From Porphyra umbilicalis (Eukaryota > Rhodophyta > Bangiophyceae > Bangiales > Bangiaceae): a DNA stretch of 64,000 nt. The notes under the pieces were generated by a model that saw only the letters and a list, made by a program, of their open reading frames with translations, was not told where the DNA came from and searched no databases. Shown piece after piece: positions 10,205-21,574 of this stretch; positions within the stretch are counted from its first letter, which is position 1; the number at the start of each line of letters is the position of its first letter. Made by a program: the position numbers and the translations under genes. The stretch is taken from assembly GCA_002049455.2 (NCBI GenBank), contig KV918831.1:186001-250000 (forward strand), given 5' to 3'.

Positions 10205-12160
10205 CTGATAACTACAAAAATCGTACTCAGCACACCAATTGCTCGTAGTTTGCGTAGGAATTTGATTTATTATCTCTCCGTCGTGGCGACCATCCTGGTC
10301 TGGGCGTCCTCCTCTTCCAGCTCGATCGCCGATGAAAACGTCCACCCACCCTCCCGCCGACTGCTCGGCGCATGGACAACGCCATCACAGGCAGCCATCG
10401 ATACGAACAGGGCTTTCACTCAGTTTCTGGATCTGGATCACACGGTGTGGATTTGGATCCTTTGATCTGAGACTTGCAATCGCGATCCTTCGCTCGATCA
10501 TCGGCCACTTTGAGCCTCTCGTGCATCCCAGCGGGTGGGTGTGCCCAGGCGGGAAGGGCGGGGGAGCGGGTGGCGGGCAAGGGAGTGATGGCTGGGGGCA
10601 ATGGGGGCGGCTGGAAGGGGGGCGGATGGCGGGGGGGACGGCTGAGGGGGGGGGGCGGTGGCAGGGGCGGGAAAGGGTGGCAGCGGGGGGGTAGGGGTGG
10701 CAGGAGGGGGGGGGGGGTCGTTACGCTGGCTGTCCATTCTGCGACCGCGTAGGGGGCGGGGGGGGCACTTGGGCCCAGCCGGCTACGGAGAGAGGTGGGG
10801 TAGCGCGTCGTGCTTCAGGCAAAGAAGAGGGGAGGGTGGACTCTGAACGTGCCGAGTGCCGAGAGGGGAGGCAAGGTGGGCGCTTGGGAATGAGCGAGAC
10901 GGCGCGCGGCAGGCACTGCAGAGACCTCCGACGCGGAAAAGCCTTTCGCAGCAGTTTCGTGCGCCCGTATTCTCACGGGGGGGGGGTGTGCGTCCCCTTC
11001 AGGTGGCCTCTGGGAGATGGCTGATGACGGCTGGTGATATTAGGGAGGGGAAACGGTGGGGGGAAGGAGGACAACGAGCGACCCGCAGACTCCGCTTCAC
11101 AGCACAGCAGGTGCAGCAAAGCCAGCCCATTCATTGGCCAACGTGGCACCAAGCAATGTGCTCGAATGTCCGCACGAGCGACTCCTGAAGAAGTTACTTC
11201 CATCGAAGCATGCTGTGAGTTGCTGTGGGATTCCACAGCAACCCACAGCATCCCTGAGCAGGGAAGATGAAACACGAGGCACGAGCCTGGCCAATCACGG
11301 GTCCACGATTGCAGCCGATTCGGAAGATGTCGACGAACGGCTGATCACAGCAAGGCACAGCAGACAACAGCGTCCCATAGCAAATCTGAACAAGCCGGAA
11401 AACCTGTCTCCGCCGCAGCACCCGTCATCTGTCGGATCAACAAACTGTTCACCGTCCTCACATGTGGCCAGATCCTGCAGCGTTGCAGAGATCTAGAGTC
11501 ACCATGCAACTACAGCCAATCACATGTTTGGGAAAGTGCTGACAGAGGATGGAATTATGTACAAGCTTGCTGTGACTTGCTGTGAGCGTTTCTCGGATCC
11601 GATCATTCTTAGGCGACGCGCCATACGTCCTGTAGTCCAGGAGTGTCTTGAAGCGGCTATTAGCCGGGTGGATCACTTTGATCCTATCGGCTTTTTCAAG
11701 TCGCTCCTTCCGTTTGGTGGTTGTGGCCGTCGGTGGTCTTACAGTTGGAAGGGGCGTGGCCTCTCAGCTGTGGATAGCACACCCCCGGGGGCCGTCCCAA
11801 AATATCCCGATCCGGGCCAGCAAGGGAATGACCTGTCCAGATCTCGGGGAGATTGGATTCGGTCGGGGGCGGGGCTTTTCCACAGTGGTTCTCCCAGCCC
11901 CCCTACTACTTGTCTGAAATTTTCGCTTTGGAGGGATTTATCGGTTTGGCGCATTTGGGGTGGCTACTTTGGCCACCGGCGTTCGGGTTTGGGAGGGGTT
12001 TATCGAGAGTGGGGACGCCGTCCCCGTTGCCGTTTGAAAAAACCAACTGTGCTTTGGGCTACGATTCCCCCCTGGGCTTTGCCGTGATCCTCTCCTCCCG
12101 TTGGGGGAAGGCTGGGCTGTGGGTCGATTTCCGAAGCAGTTCCTTCGACGGATCGAGCTG
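10205..12160. other. Intergenic, no supported gene
   Basis: The interval has G-rich stretches (10540-10760) and then mixed-composition DNA. A strong hairpin lies at 11211-11250. The open frame at 11524-12087 has no recognisable domain or coding signature. Confidence 0.4.
11211..11250. other. Long hairpin
   Basis: Left arm 11211-11228 (TGCTGTGAGTTGCTGTGG) and right arm 11233-11250 are complementary at 17 of 18 positions around a 4-base GATT loop. No gene is adjacent, so this is either a cruciform-forming palindrome or a remnant of a foldback element. Confidence 0.7.
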
Positions 12161-12161
12161 A

Positions 12162-12809
12162 TCAAGAGGTCACTTCGGCAAGACGACGAACCAACGTGGT
12201 GGTGCTTAGAACTGCTACAGTGGTGGTGGGGGTAGCGGGGCGCTCGCGCGCGGCCGCGTCCGACTCGCTCGAGCTGTCGCTCGGCGAGGACCCACTTGGG
12301 GGCGACGGCGGGCCTGGCGGCCCGTGGCCATCGTCCGAAGAGGACGTGTCCGTCGCATTCGAGTTGTCGTCGTCTGACGACGTCGGGCTTGACCCAGAGG
12401 CAGAATCATCGGAAGATGAGGAAGGCGCAGCGTTAGCCGGATCGTCCTTGCGGACGAACTTGTCTTTAGTCACCTTGCTTGTCTTCTTGACATTTTTGGT
12501 CTTGTCGCCCGACTGGCGGCGAGACTTAGCCACACGGCGTTCCTCCTCGTGGGAGTCGACCTTGCGCAGGGCCTCGGCGTCGTCGACCAAATTGTCGTTG
12601 GCTCGCGCCAGAGACTCATTATTCTATTCTTGGGCCGTTAGGCGTCGCTGAAGTGCTTCAAAGGCCGCCTTCAGGCTCTCCACCGCCTGCATCTGCCCGG
12701 AGGCGGCTTGATCCGCAGGGATGGGAGGAGTAGGAGCACCGTCCGTTGCGGCGTCGGAGGCGGCGGGAGTGCCTTGTCCCACGCCCGGCGGCCGGTGGCC
12801 AGCGGGCAA
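12162..12809 (-). pseudogene. Broken gag-like coiled-coil/Ser-Asp-rich frame
   Basis: Reading the minus strand, one frame runs from about 12809 to 12162 and is interrupted by a single TAG at 12626-12624. The peptide before the stop (AAFEALQRRLTAQE) and after it (NNESLARANDNLVDDAEALR) read as one continuous amphipathic helix, so the stop looks like a nonsense change in a once-continuous protein. Downstream are a Lys/Arg-rich patch, a Ser/Asp-rich stretch and a GPPGPPSPP segment. That order is seen in structural (gag-like) proteins of Ty3-type retroelements, but also in unrelated disordered proteins. No protease, reverse transcriptase or integrase frame is visible nearby, so this is at best a fragment. 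Confidence 0.35.
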
Positions 12810-12874
12810 CTTGCCGTTTCTGGCTCACCGAGAGCCGCCGGTACCACCAGTAGACATACTGGGACCTGAACAAA

Positions 12875-15740
12875 GTGTTCCGACTTGGCTAACGCCCTGC
12901 GCGCCAACGTCGAAGATCTCAACCGTGATGCCCGCGGCACCACGCCCACAAGTCGATGGCTTACGCCCCGCGCGCCAAGCGACCATATCGACACCGTCAC
13001 AATGCCACGAGGCAGCGAGAGAGTTCTGAGAAATACCGTGCCGCGAGGCACGATGAAGGCGAGGGTAACCCCCTGCTGCTCCACCAAATGTGGTATTAAT
13101 AACGTTAGTGCAACTACCAGTGTACTGAGACCGAACGTAGCCAAGCAATAAAGCGAGTTCTATCGCCGTCGCGGCGAGGAAGAAAGACCTTTTGTTGGAG
13201 GGCATCCGATGGGGAGCCGGGTGGTGCCCACGACGGCGACACCGGACCCATGGTGGTTTAATATAAGCGAGGGCACTGGTCGATCGACCGTCCGATCACA
13301 AGCGATCGTAATGAGTTCCGGCAGACAGATACGACAGGCAAGCAAACGAACAATAAAAAATGAACAATGCGAAAGTGACCCCCCAAAGGGCGTGCCACAG
13401 GCTAATTTCCACAATACATCGGCTTTGGCCCGTCAAGGAGGCTACTTGTGGCCAATTGCCAATTGGGAGCAGAGATATGCTACACTGGTGCTTAAAGCAG
13501 TGCCCTGGCACTGGCAGTGCGTCAGACGCCTCGAGCCAAGCTGAGGTACCCACGGTTGTCTGTCGTGCAGGGCGAGCGCGTCGGGCGGGCGCGACAGCCT
13601 GCGAAAATGCGCGGTTAAAACGCACCGCCTCAAAAACATGCCCCGTCGAGGTTCCCCCCCCTCTCCTCCTCTGGCGTCTCACCCAGGTGCTCCCCTTGCG
13701 CGCTTCCTCTCTCCGAGACGCACCGGGAGCCCGTCACCAGCGCGCCAAACGACATCTCGGGTTGAAGCACTACCGCCGGGCGTGGTGCTGCCCCGTTGGA
13801 AAGCGAGGCGGCGGCCTCCAAAGAGTGGCGCGTGGCCGAGGCGGCGCTCGGGTGGCGCTCGTGCGCCGCCGTGGAGCGGTCCACGGATTACCAGTGGCGG
13901 AGGCCGGACGTGGCTTCTGTGGCCCTCTTGCTACCGCATTGCACAATCAAATGGCCATCGTGAATCGCAACGTAGGAAACAAGTACAACCTGACATTACC
14001 ATCAGGAACAAGTACGCAATATGCGAATCGACCTGCTCTGGCGTAAAGATACCACCAGCACGACAGCGCAAGGAAAACGGTAGCAAGACACACACTACTT
14101 CAAAGAATACCTCTTGGGTGGCGAGCTCTCCCGCTTGCGGCGATACCCACTTGGCGGCGCCCCTTCACCGATGGAAGCAGCCGCTGTCCCGCCTACCCCG
14201 ACCAGAGCTAGACGTTTTCGATCCGGACGGCCGTCGTTGGCAGTACTCTGGCGCCCGCGCTTACCGACGGACAACATGGGAGCGACTGCGGCGCCCGCCG
14301 ATGGGTCGAAATCAGCCGGGAACCCTGCACTCTTAGGGGAGAAAGCGAGGTCCAAGAACTCAAGGGGCCAAGCCATCGTCGTGCTCTTGAGTACGGTCAT
14401 CGCGTCCATCGAGCTGTCACGCCCCATGGAGCGCATCAACGCGCCCGCGGTGTTGGGGGTACGTCCTTTTGCACGATCAGGCACCGCATGGGGCAGATGT
14501 CGACCCCTTGAACGTCGGTCTTTCCGTGCAGTGGACGCTGCCAGGCTGTGGCCGCGCGCGAAGTTCCCCGGATAAGCATTCGCGGCGGACGACGGGGTAC
14601 GGCAAGGTCTTCGCGATAGCTCGTCTTGCCGGGCGGACGAGGCAGCTCGGCTCCGACGAGGTCCACGGCGTGAGGATGAATCCCTCAACGTCTTGGCGTC
14701 TTGACGGTCAGCAGACGCGGCGCGACTGCGCGCAGCAGCGGCGGCAGAGACAAAGCGAGCCGACCGCCTGGGTGTGCTCAAGCGGCGGGATGCAGCGTCC
14801 GCAGCTGCAGCAATGCGAAATGACCGCCGTAGTGCTCCGGAAGTGGAAGGACATGAGCCCGCAGCACCCGCCCCAGGGCTGGTAGCAGTCGGAGGATCAG
14901 AGACAAGTGCGGCACTCGACGGTACGCTTTGGCGCCGGCGTGGAACTACAGCCCGCGACGCGCTCATCCAGCTGGTGCCCGTGACGAGAGTCGCATGGGA
15001 GACGCTACTAGTGATCATAGCGGTGGTGGCGTCCGCAGCAGATGCCGTTTTGGGCGAGTCCGATAGGGCGTGTGCAGCACTGTGGGCGCGCACGTAAGCC
15101 GTAGTCGGCATCCACAGCCGCGGCGCGCAGGTCACCGGATTGTGTGAGGAAAGGTGCGCACGGTGGTTAACACTACTACTAGGCGTCGCGCTCACGTCGG
15201 CGGCTTGGGCTCCCAGATGAGGCCACCACTACCGGAGGAGCAGCAGCCCTTTTGTCAATATGTGTTGAGACAAAAAACGGTGTTTAGCGCATCCGTGTAA
15301 AGCCGCCCAGTGAGTCCGCAAGCCCCCGTGCGTCTCCTGGCCTGCGTCTGGCTCAGCGTGGCCGGCGCGTTGGAGCTGTCTCTGACGCGCCGGGTGGCCA
15401 AGACGAGAACATGCTGTCTCGCAGGCCTTCGCAGGCTCGCTTCTTAGTCCGCACGCGCCCCGTTGCCGGCAGACGAAGCAGAGCGATGCGACCCGTCCAA
15501 CGTCGTTCATGCAACGCGGGGGCATGAAATTCGTACAGCAAAATTACGATGAAGACTTGAAATTCAATCGGAAGGGCGCCAAGAAAGAGCGTATTGCGCC
15601 TGCAGGGGGAGGACCGCCCCGTCAGACGCGGTCGTGTGCCTCTGTGCCCCGCTCGAGGCACTGAGGGCCGGTCCTGAGCTCGTTGCGCACGAGGAGGGAG
15701 GGAGCTGCCACTCGTCGGTGGTCACCTCGCACGTCACTGC
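12875..15740. other. No recognisable gene
   Basis: Several open frames overlap. The longest (14095-15195, minus) is Ser/Ala/Arg-rich and has no recognisable domain. Its last third has a more protein-like composition and basic clusters, so it could be a divergent or decayed coding exon, but I cannot support a gene. Confidence 0.4.
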
Positions 15741-16830
15741 TGCGGGGGACGTGACGGGCTCGAGGCCAGGCTGGTCGGCCCCACCGCCCGCAGACGTTGC
15801 GGAATCCTCGCCGTCCACTGTCACTGGCGCGTTGCTTGTCGCTGTCGCTGAGACAAATTTCGCCGCCCACGCAAACGCGTCGTGAGCCGCAGCCACCGAG
15901 GCGGCGTCGGCCGACAACTACGACTGGGTCGAAAGCGGCCACGGGCGCCGGTGCGTTTGCTCAACGGCTGAGACACGGAGGTCCGGGGACCCGCATCCGA
16001 CGTGGGAGCGGCGGCTGGGGCCACCGACGCGCTTTCGGCCGCCGCAGCCGACGGTGCGACCAACGGCCACGTCCACTGGCGCTTGTCGCGCTCCAATTTG
16101 GGGGAGGGAGCAGGGAGGAGCGACAGCCACTCGGGCGGTGCCCGCCGCCGCCGATACACTGTTGGACGTTGTCCCTGTGGCTTCGTCTGCCTTTGGATTC
16201 GACGGCGACGGGGGCCGAAGAGATTGGCGGGGTGGAGCCGGTCGCCGACGCTGACGCGTCTTCGGTGACCGCTACGGACCGCGACACCGATGGGCAAGGT
16301 AGTCGGTGCTTTCCTCCATCGGCTGGCGCGCGGCGGTCCGGGGACGTGCAACGGACGTGGAAGCGGTGGTCGCAGCCTCTGACGCGCTCTTGGTCGGTGC
16401 AGCTAACGGTGTAGCCACTAGCCACGTCGTCTCGCCCGGGTACCGCGCGCATTTGACGTCGGGCAGGGGGACAGGCGACCTTCACACCCCTGGTGACTGC
16501 CGCCGCCGCAGCCCTAGTCGGACGCGGTCAACCAGCTACCTTTGGCAGCTGAGCCTAACGGCGCAGTGGTTGAAGCGCCGGTGCTGGTCGTCGCCGGCTG
16601 CGGCACCCGGGAGGTGCGGTGTCCCACTTGCTGACACCTCGTTGGCGGCCGTCGCCGACGGTGCGAGGAGCGACGTTCTCCACTTTTGCTTGGTGGCGGT
16701 GACCTTTCCACTGGGGAGAACGGGCGGCACTCTGCCAAGCTGACGGTGGCCGTCGACGCCGAGACGTTGTCGGCGGCCACCACGGACGCGTCATCGAGGG
16801 CCACTGCGGACACTCGTTGGCGAGGAACTC
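15740..16830. repeat. Degenerate ~350-bp repeat region
   Basis: Blocks sharing a core such as GGTCCGGGGAC...GACGTGG, followed by GACGCGCT and GCCAC-GTC segments, occur at about 15990-16070 and 16330-16430, with weaker relatives near 15780-15870 and 16740-16830. Translated, the copies give Ala-rich peptides such as DALSAAAADGATNGHV and DALLVGAANGVATSHV in different frames. It lies directly upstream of the KDZ/Plavaka-like transposase and may be a subterminal repeat region of that element. Confidence 0.45.
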
Positions 16831-17053
16831 GGACACCTCGTCGGATGCCGACCACGTCGCGTGGTCGGCACCGACACAGACGTGTTGTAGGCCGCCGAAG
16901 CTCATGCGTGCCCGGATTCCCGCTCTGCCGGGCCGTTGCAGGCGGCTTCATCTCCAGTGTGCCCTTGCCGCTTTGTTTTGTGCTTCGGCGGAGGTGGGTA
17001 GCGGCCGTCGACCGGGCAATTAGTGGAGGCGCGACGTGCTCCGTGCGTACGTC

Positions 17054-20000
17054 ATGTCTGAGTTGTCGGCTTGGTCGTCGCACCCATCGCCCGCACCCTC
17101 GTCTGGCTCGTCTCCTAGACCGTATTCGTCTTCAAGGGCAGCATGCGCGGCTGTTGGGGATTTTCCGTGCCCTTTTTGCACGACGACGCTGCCTTTTGAT
17201 GCCAACCTGGCGCGGCACGTCTCGCTCTTCCACTCTGGGCAGGTACCAATTGTCGCATCGGCTGCGCGGACGGGTCCGGAAGGCGACCGAGCGGCCCCTC
17301 TCGCTATCGGCCGCGACGCGCATGTGCCTCGTCAGGGCATTGGCCGCGTGCCGCATGGCGCCGGTGCCAGCGGTGCTGATGCGCACGCTTCGGCAGTGTT
17401 GCTGTCCGCCCATCACGGCGGCGTCGTGGGAGATGATGCGTGTTCGCGCCACAGTGACGACCACCACACAGGAGGCGAAACGAGTGACGATGCCGTAGTT
17501 GTGCGAGGCTCTGTGAGTGCCAGGCCATTGCGTCTTTCGCGCGAGCGACAGGTCTTCCAGGGCACGACAGCGGCCCTGGTCTACCGCTACTTCTTCGGTA
17601 TGGGGGACATTACGCGAGCCCAGCCGCTGATACCATTGCACCGGCAAGGCCGCCCAACTGCGTTCGTGACGGAGGAGCTCAAGGCCATCCGCTTGTTTGC
17701 TCTGTCGACTGGCGGCAAGGGCATGTCCGAAAAGGCGCGCGTGGACTACAATAATTCGGTGGCGAGGGCTGAGGCGATGACGCCCTCAACTGCTGAAAAG
17801 GTCGTTGAGGAGGTGGAGCATGAGCTTGCGAACTCGTCGGGTGCGTCCAGCAGCAGCATCTGCAGCAACGGCAGCATCAAGACCGACGCGGCGGGTGGCT
17901 CGTGGACGTCCGCACAGCCAAGGTCAAAACGGCAAAGCCTGCGGAAACGCCTGCGCAAGGCTATTGCCATCGCAAAGTGCAAGCTGCGTTCATCTCTTCC
18001 TTAAAGGTCTAGCAGGACAGGTGCTTGTCCGACATGAAATGGCAAGTGACAAGTATTGTCGACGGGGTCGCGTTTGAGTTCTTCTTCCGTGACATCATGG
18101 ACGTGGCGCATGAAGCCTTTGGTAAGGTGCAGAAGGTACAGCTCCGGGGGCAGCGACACACTGCCGCGGACGGCACCATCCTGAGGTCCAATTCCTTCGA
18201 CAGTGACGTTTACCTGCAGCAAGAAGCCGACGTGCTCAAGATCCACGCCAACGCGGTGCACAACGGCAAGAGGATCGAGCCTTTTGCGATGGCGGTGCAG
18301 TTCTTCTCAGATGCGACGCTGCTTTCCTGGAACGGAAGTAAGTTTATTTCTGCCTGTATTTGTGTGTCATGTGGGTGAGGTGGGTGGTGGTGCTTGGCGT
18401 TGGGCATTTTTTGCGTGCCCGGCTCGCGTCCACAGTTCATGGCACTAACTTGGACATGTGAATTATTGCTGCTGTCTTGGTTCTCGACAGGCAATTACGC
18501 CTACCCCATCCGCATCAGGTTCCCCAACATTATCACCGGAAAAGTGCAGTGGCTTACCATCGGGTACATCCCGATCATCAAGTCGGACAGCGAGGACGCC
18601 GCCAAGAAGGCTCGTGTGCGGGTGCTGAAGGACGCCGTATTCCAGTGGTGCCTGGCGGTTCTCATGCACCGCTTTGTACCCACCAGCCAGTACGGCGAAC
18701 CGATGACCGTACCTGGCCACGACGAGCCTGTTTTGGCAGTACTTCTTGTCGTTCTGTACGCCACGGGTCAGCCAGAAGAGCGCCGTGTCCTCGGATTTAA
18801 ACTGAGTGGCTGCAAGCGGCCGTGCTCGCAATGTCAGGTTTTCAAAAATGAGGCCGCCTGCCGCGGCCCCAAGGCATGTGTGAGGGACGTGCTGGAGCAC
18901 GTCAACTTGCAGCTGGACGATGCAGAAGCCCTAGAGGAGAATGCCGGTACGGCGAGTATGGCCCAGATCGAGGGCGACTCTTCTATAGTGCCCATCGTCC
19001 CCGCACTCGCTGCGGTTCATGGCTTGGCCACTGGACCGCGCTGCCTCCACCAGATCTTTGGGTTCGACTTGATACATGCAGGTTGGCAGCCTTCATTCTC
19101 TTTTCCAGCATGTGCTATGTTCGTGCACTCGGAGTGGCGAGCCTGTTGCTTTTAGGAGACCTGCTCATGGATGTGATACTGACGCTCCCATGCTGCTGTA
19201 TTTTTCCGGACTGCTCCACTCGGTCGTCGCCTTGTTTCTCATCCTATCTGTGCGTGAAAATACAGGTGATGAAGTTGGGCGTGCTGAGCGTTATCGCTCA
19301 AATGATACTTGCCCTCCTCAAGGTTCTCTGCAAGGGAGGTCTCGCGCGGTATGAGTCTGTTGCCAAGACGATTGTGGCGATGAACGAGCGCATTCGAAAC
19401 TTCGGGCGCCTGATTATGGCATCTCTCGAGTCACCTGGGTACGGGCTATCCTTTTTTTGCTGTTCTTTTTTTGCTCGTGTCTTGCTTCCTTCTTGGTTCC
19501 TTCATCCTGAGCAAGTCTCATTCTGACGCTGTCTTTGATTTTTATGCGAACTGCTGCTTGGTGTGTGCACATTTCGTGCAGATATCTTGTGCGCAAAAGC
19601 GTCATCCAGGCGGCTTTGAAGGGTCTACAATGGCGACATGGAGTGGTCGTGTGGGCTTTCATGGTTGCTGGCCTGCTTGGCCGTCGGTTACCCGGCTCCG
19701 TCCACCAGTGTTTTGAATCCCAACGGCGACGTCGGCGCCGAGACGCGAGATCTTCCCCTGGAAGGCGCAGCGCATCTACCAGCGGCGCGCAGCTCACTGC
19801 GGACGGCGACGGCAGTGGCGAGGAGTTTGAGACCAAAAGCGACGTTGACAGTAAGATGAGTCACGAGGACCGCGGCGGTCGTGCATTGAGCGACGTGAGT
19901 ACCGACGAAACCATGCCATGCGTGGAGGAGCGCGCAGAAGACGCCCCGGTGCAGCATGCTGCTGAGTCGTCCGAAGCGTACAAGGTGCTGTTGGGTGGAC

Positions 20001-21574
20001 GCCCAACTCATGAGGCGGTGCTGCAGGTCATCTGCCTCACGGCGCAGCTGATGGGGAAGCTATGTGGCGACAACATGAGCGGCGATGGGCGCATGTCCGA
20101 GGGCGCTGAGCTGGCGTTGCAGCGCGAGACATACGACCTCGTGTGCCACTACGTCGCCGAGCTGTTTGGACCCATCAACAGGACAAAGATGCATGCGCTC
20201 GCCTTCCACCTCATGGACGAGCTCCTCAACCGCGGCAACCTCGTCGAGGCCGACACAAGCGTGAACGAGGCGCTCCACGGCCAGTTAAAGGCCATATTTG
20301 AGATCACCAACAAGCATACTACATCTTTCGCTGTTCAGATGCTGCGCTGTGATCAGACTTTGGCTCACATTGTCGCTGAGGATACCGACGGTAAGACGCG
20401 GGCGGCCTCTGTGTTGCCATCCGCTTCCCGAGAGCCAGTCAGGGGCGCTGAAGTTGGTGATTCGTTCACCCAGAAGCGACACCACCCCGCGGCCCGGCAT
20501 CTTCCAGACGAGAACGAGAATTCGTGCACCAGCGTCGACGGGGCCGCGGAGGACGCCGACAACCAGGCCGACAACGACGGTGAGCGCCCTGCGAAGCGAT
20601 CGCGGACGGCCGCGAGCAGCGGGCGCCGGCGTCGACGGAGGCGAGTGCGCGTGCGTGGCCATCGTGTGGCGCTGGAGGACCTTCTGACCAGGGACGGTTG
20701 GCGGCTACAGGAGATAGCGGAGCTTCTCGGTGCCAGCAACCAGCAACACCAGATAGTTGCAAAATCGCTCAAGTTTGATGCCGTTCTTGGCTGGCGCACT
20801 GAGCGACTGGACCAGCACATCCGTGCCGCTCCCGACTTGTACCGCAAGCCGTGGTACGACCATATCGTCTACCGCGATGCTGCATGTCCTGGGCAGCCGC
20901 AGGTGGGGCTCGTTCGCCTCATCGTCCGCGCGGTCGGCGGCACCCGCCGGGACGCCATCATCGTGCAGCGGATGCGGACCGCCGAGCCCCAAAATGGTTG
21001 CGTGTTGAGTAGTTTTGGGTGCCGACGGTTAAAGTGGGCGGTCAACGACAAGACGGGCTTCCCGAGTCTGGCCATTGTCAACCTCATTGACGTGGAGCGC
21101 CTCGAGCACGTGGTGCCGGACTTTGAGGACTTGTGCGAGCGTCACGGCCTCCGGGGTACTCCGACCACTATCCCTGATACGCCACGGGAGCGCCTGTTGC
21201 AGCGCTACTTCTTCAACATCTTCTTTTCATGGACAAGCAATAGCATTGACGAAATGCCTGGATACGGGCTGTCTTCAATACATGAAGTGTTTCCGCTGCT
21301 TCTTTCTTGTAGCCTACAATCATTGTTGTCCTCGCTCATCTCTTCATGCCGTCCTAGCTGTACATTCGAACAACTGCCGTACGCGAGAACGGCGGCGGGA
21401 CGACGGCGTCATCGGCGTCGTCGGGGTAATGCGTCCTGGAGACGGTGCAGCGCGGGCGGCACTATTTCTATGACCGCATCCCCGCCGCCGCCGCCCCGAG
21501 TGCCGCCGAATCCGTGGGGTCCACATCGTCCACCACTGCTGGGGGCTGAGCGGTCCGCCCCCGCCAGGGGTTGA
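17054..21574 (+). CDS. KDZ/Plavaka-like (CACTA-related) transposase, five predicted exons
   Basis: Predicted exons are 17054-17922, 18021-18337, 18491-19077, 19266-19438 and 19582-21574 (3939 nt, 1312 codons, in phase). Intron 2 has a clear GTAAGT donor and GACAG acceptor, intron 3 is best read as GC-AG, and intron 4 as GTACGG...GCAG. The first intron is the least certain. The N-terminus carries one C2H2 zinc finger (CPFCTTTLPFDANLARH). The middle has the order typical of these transposases: SNYAYPIRIRFPNI, then a Cys-rich GCKRPCSQC knuckle, then FDLIH, VMKLGVLSV and a helical block. A conserved C-terminal block follows (KMHALAFHLMDELLNRGNL, DTSVNEALHGQLK). The last ~300 residues resemble a BAH/RNase-H-flanking domain. 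The true stop may be earlier, because the last ~110 codons (after about 21240) read as intron or low-complexity sequence. Terminal repeats were not found. Confidence 0.7.

Noticed and set aside
6409-10465. Several 200-400-codon open frames on both strands
   Set aside because: They lie in GCC/GGC-rich satellite DNA. Frames shift between repeat copies and the residues are nearly all Ala/Pro/Arg/Gly.
12162-12809. Reassignment of TAG to glutamine in this organism
   Set aside because: The TIR-kinase, PIF1 helicase and small secreted protein genes all end at TAG exactly where their conserved sequence stops, so TAG works as a normal stop.
14095-15195. 366-codon minus-strand frame as a gene
   Set aside because: Part has plausible composition, but there is no domain, no splice support and strong overlap with other frames.
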